From NCBI GenBank assembly GCA_023251695.1, contig JAHEYE010000222.1, forward strand, positions 1-5,910: a DNA stretch of 5,910 nt, written 5' to 3'. The DNA comes from Sphingobacteriaceae bacterium. GTDB taxonomy: Bacteria > Bacteroidota > Bacteroidia > B-17B0 > Aurantibacillaceae. Under the pieces are notes generated by a model that searched no databases, had not been told where the DNA came from, and saw only the letters and a program-made list of their open reading frames with translations. Positions 5,910-5,910 of the stretch are shown in pieces (position 1 is the stretch's first letter; each line of letters begins with the position of its first letter). The translations under genes were made by a program, and so were the position numbers.

Positions 5910-5910
5910 G

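Overview
The window is AT-rich chromosomal DNA of a Bacteroidota bacterium. The case rests on several points: gene content and order typical of that phylum (ybbR-coaE, and birA divergent from rsfS-ftsH); no Shine-Dalgarno sequences before the starts; TAnnTTTG-type -7 elements in the only divergent intergenic gap; and FtsH and biotin-ligase sequences with a Bacteroidota flavour. I cannot place it more finely than phylum. No rRNA, tRNA, CRISPR array, insertion sequence or phage gene is visible.

Layout from left to right. Bases 2-496 hold the 3' part of a YbbR-like (CdaR-like) gene cut by the window edge. Its stop overlaps the start of coaE (dephospho-CoA kinase, 496-1083) by one base. Convergent to coaE, and overlapping it by 11 bp, is birA (biotin-protein ligase, 1073-1831, minus strand). 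An 80-bp gap carries two opposed promoter candidates and leads into rsfS (1912-2571) and ftsH (2595-4697), a plus-strand pair 23 bp apart. A strong bidirectional hairpin terminator (about 4716-4749) closes ftsH and also the converging minus-strand gene (4767-5879), which encodes an SPFH/stomatin-like protein with a C-terminal GYF_2 domain.

Most of this is housekeeping. CoaE finishes CoA synthesis and BirA loads biotin on acyl-CoA carboxylases. RsfS silences ribosomes on entry to starvation, and FtsH is the membrane AAA+ zinc protease. The least ordinary parts are: (1) an RsfS with a histone-H1-like Lys/Ala-rich N-terminal extension of about 105 residues; (2) a soluble SPFH-GYF_2 protein directly convergent with ftsH, whose C-terminus (-Pro-Ile-Gly) and last 12 coding bases nearly mirror those of ftsH; (3) nearly coincident face-to-face promoter elements between birA and rsfS; and (4) a hairpin inside the 3' end of birA placed to terminate coaE. 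None of these amounts to a demonstrated new system. The first two are the best candidates for unusual biology.
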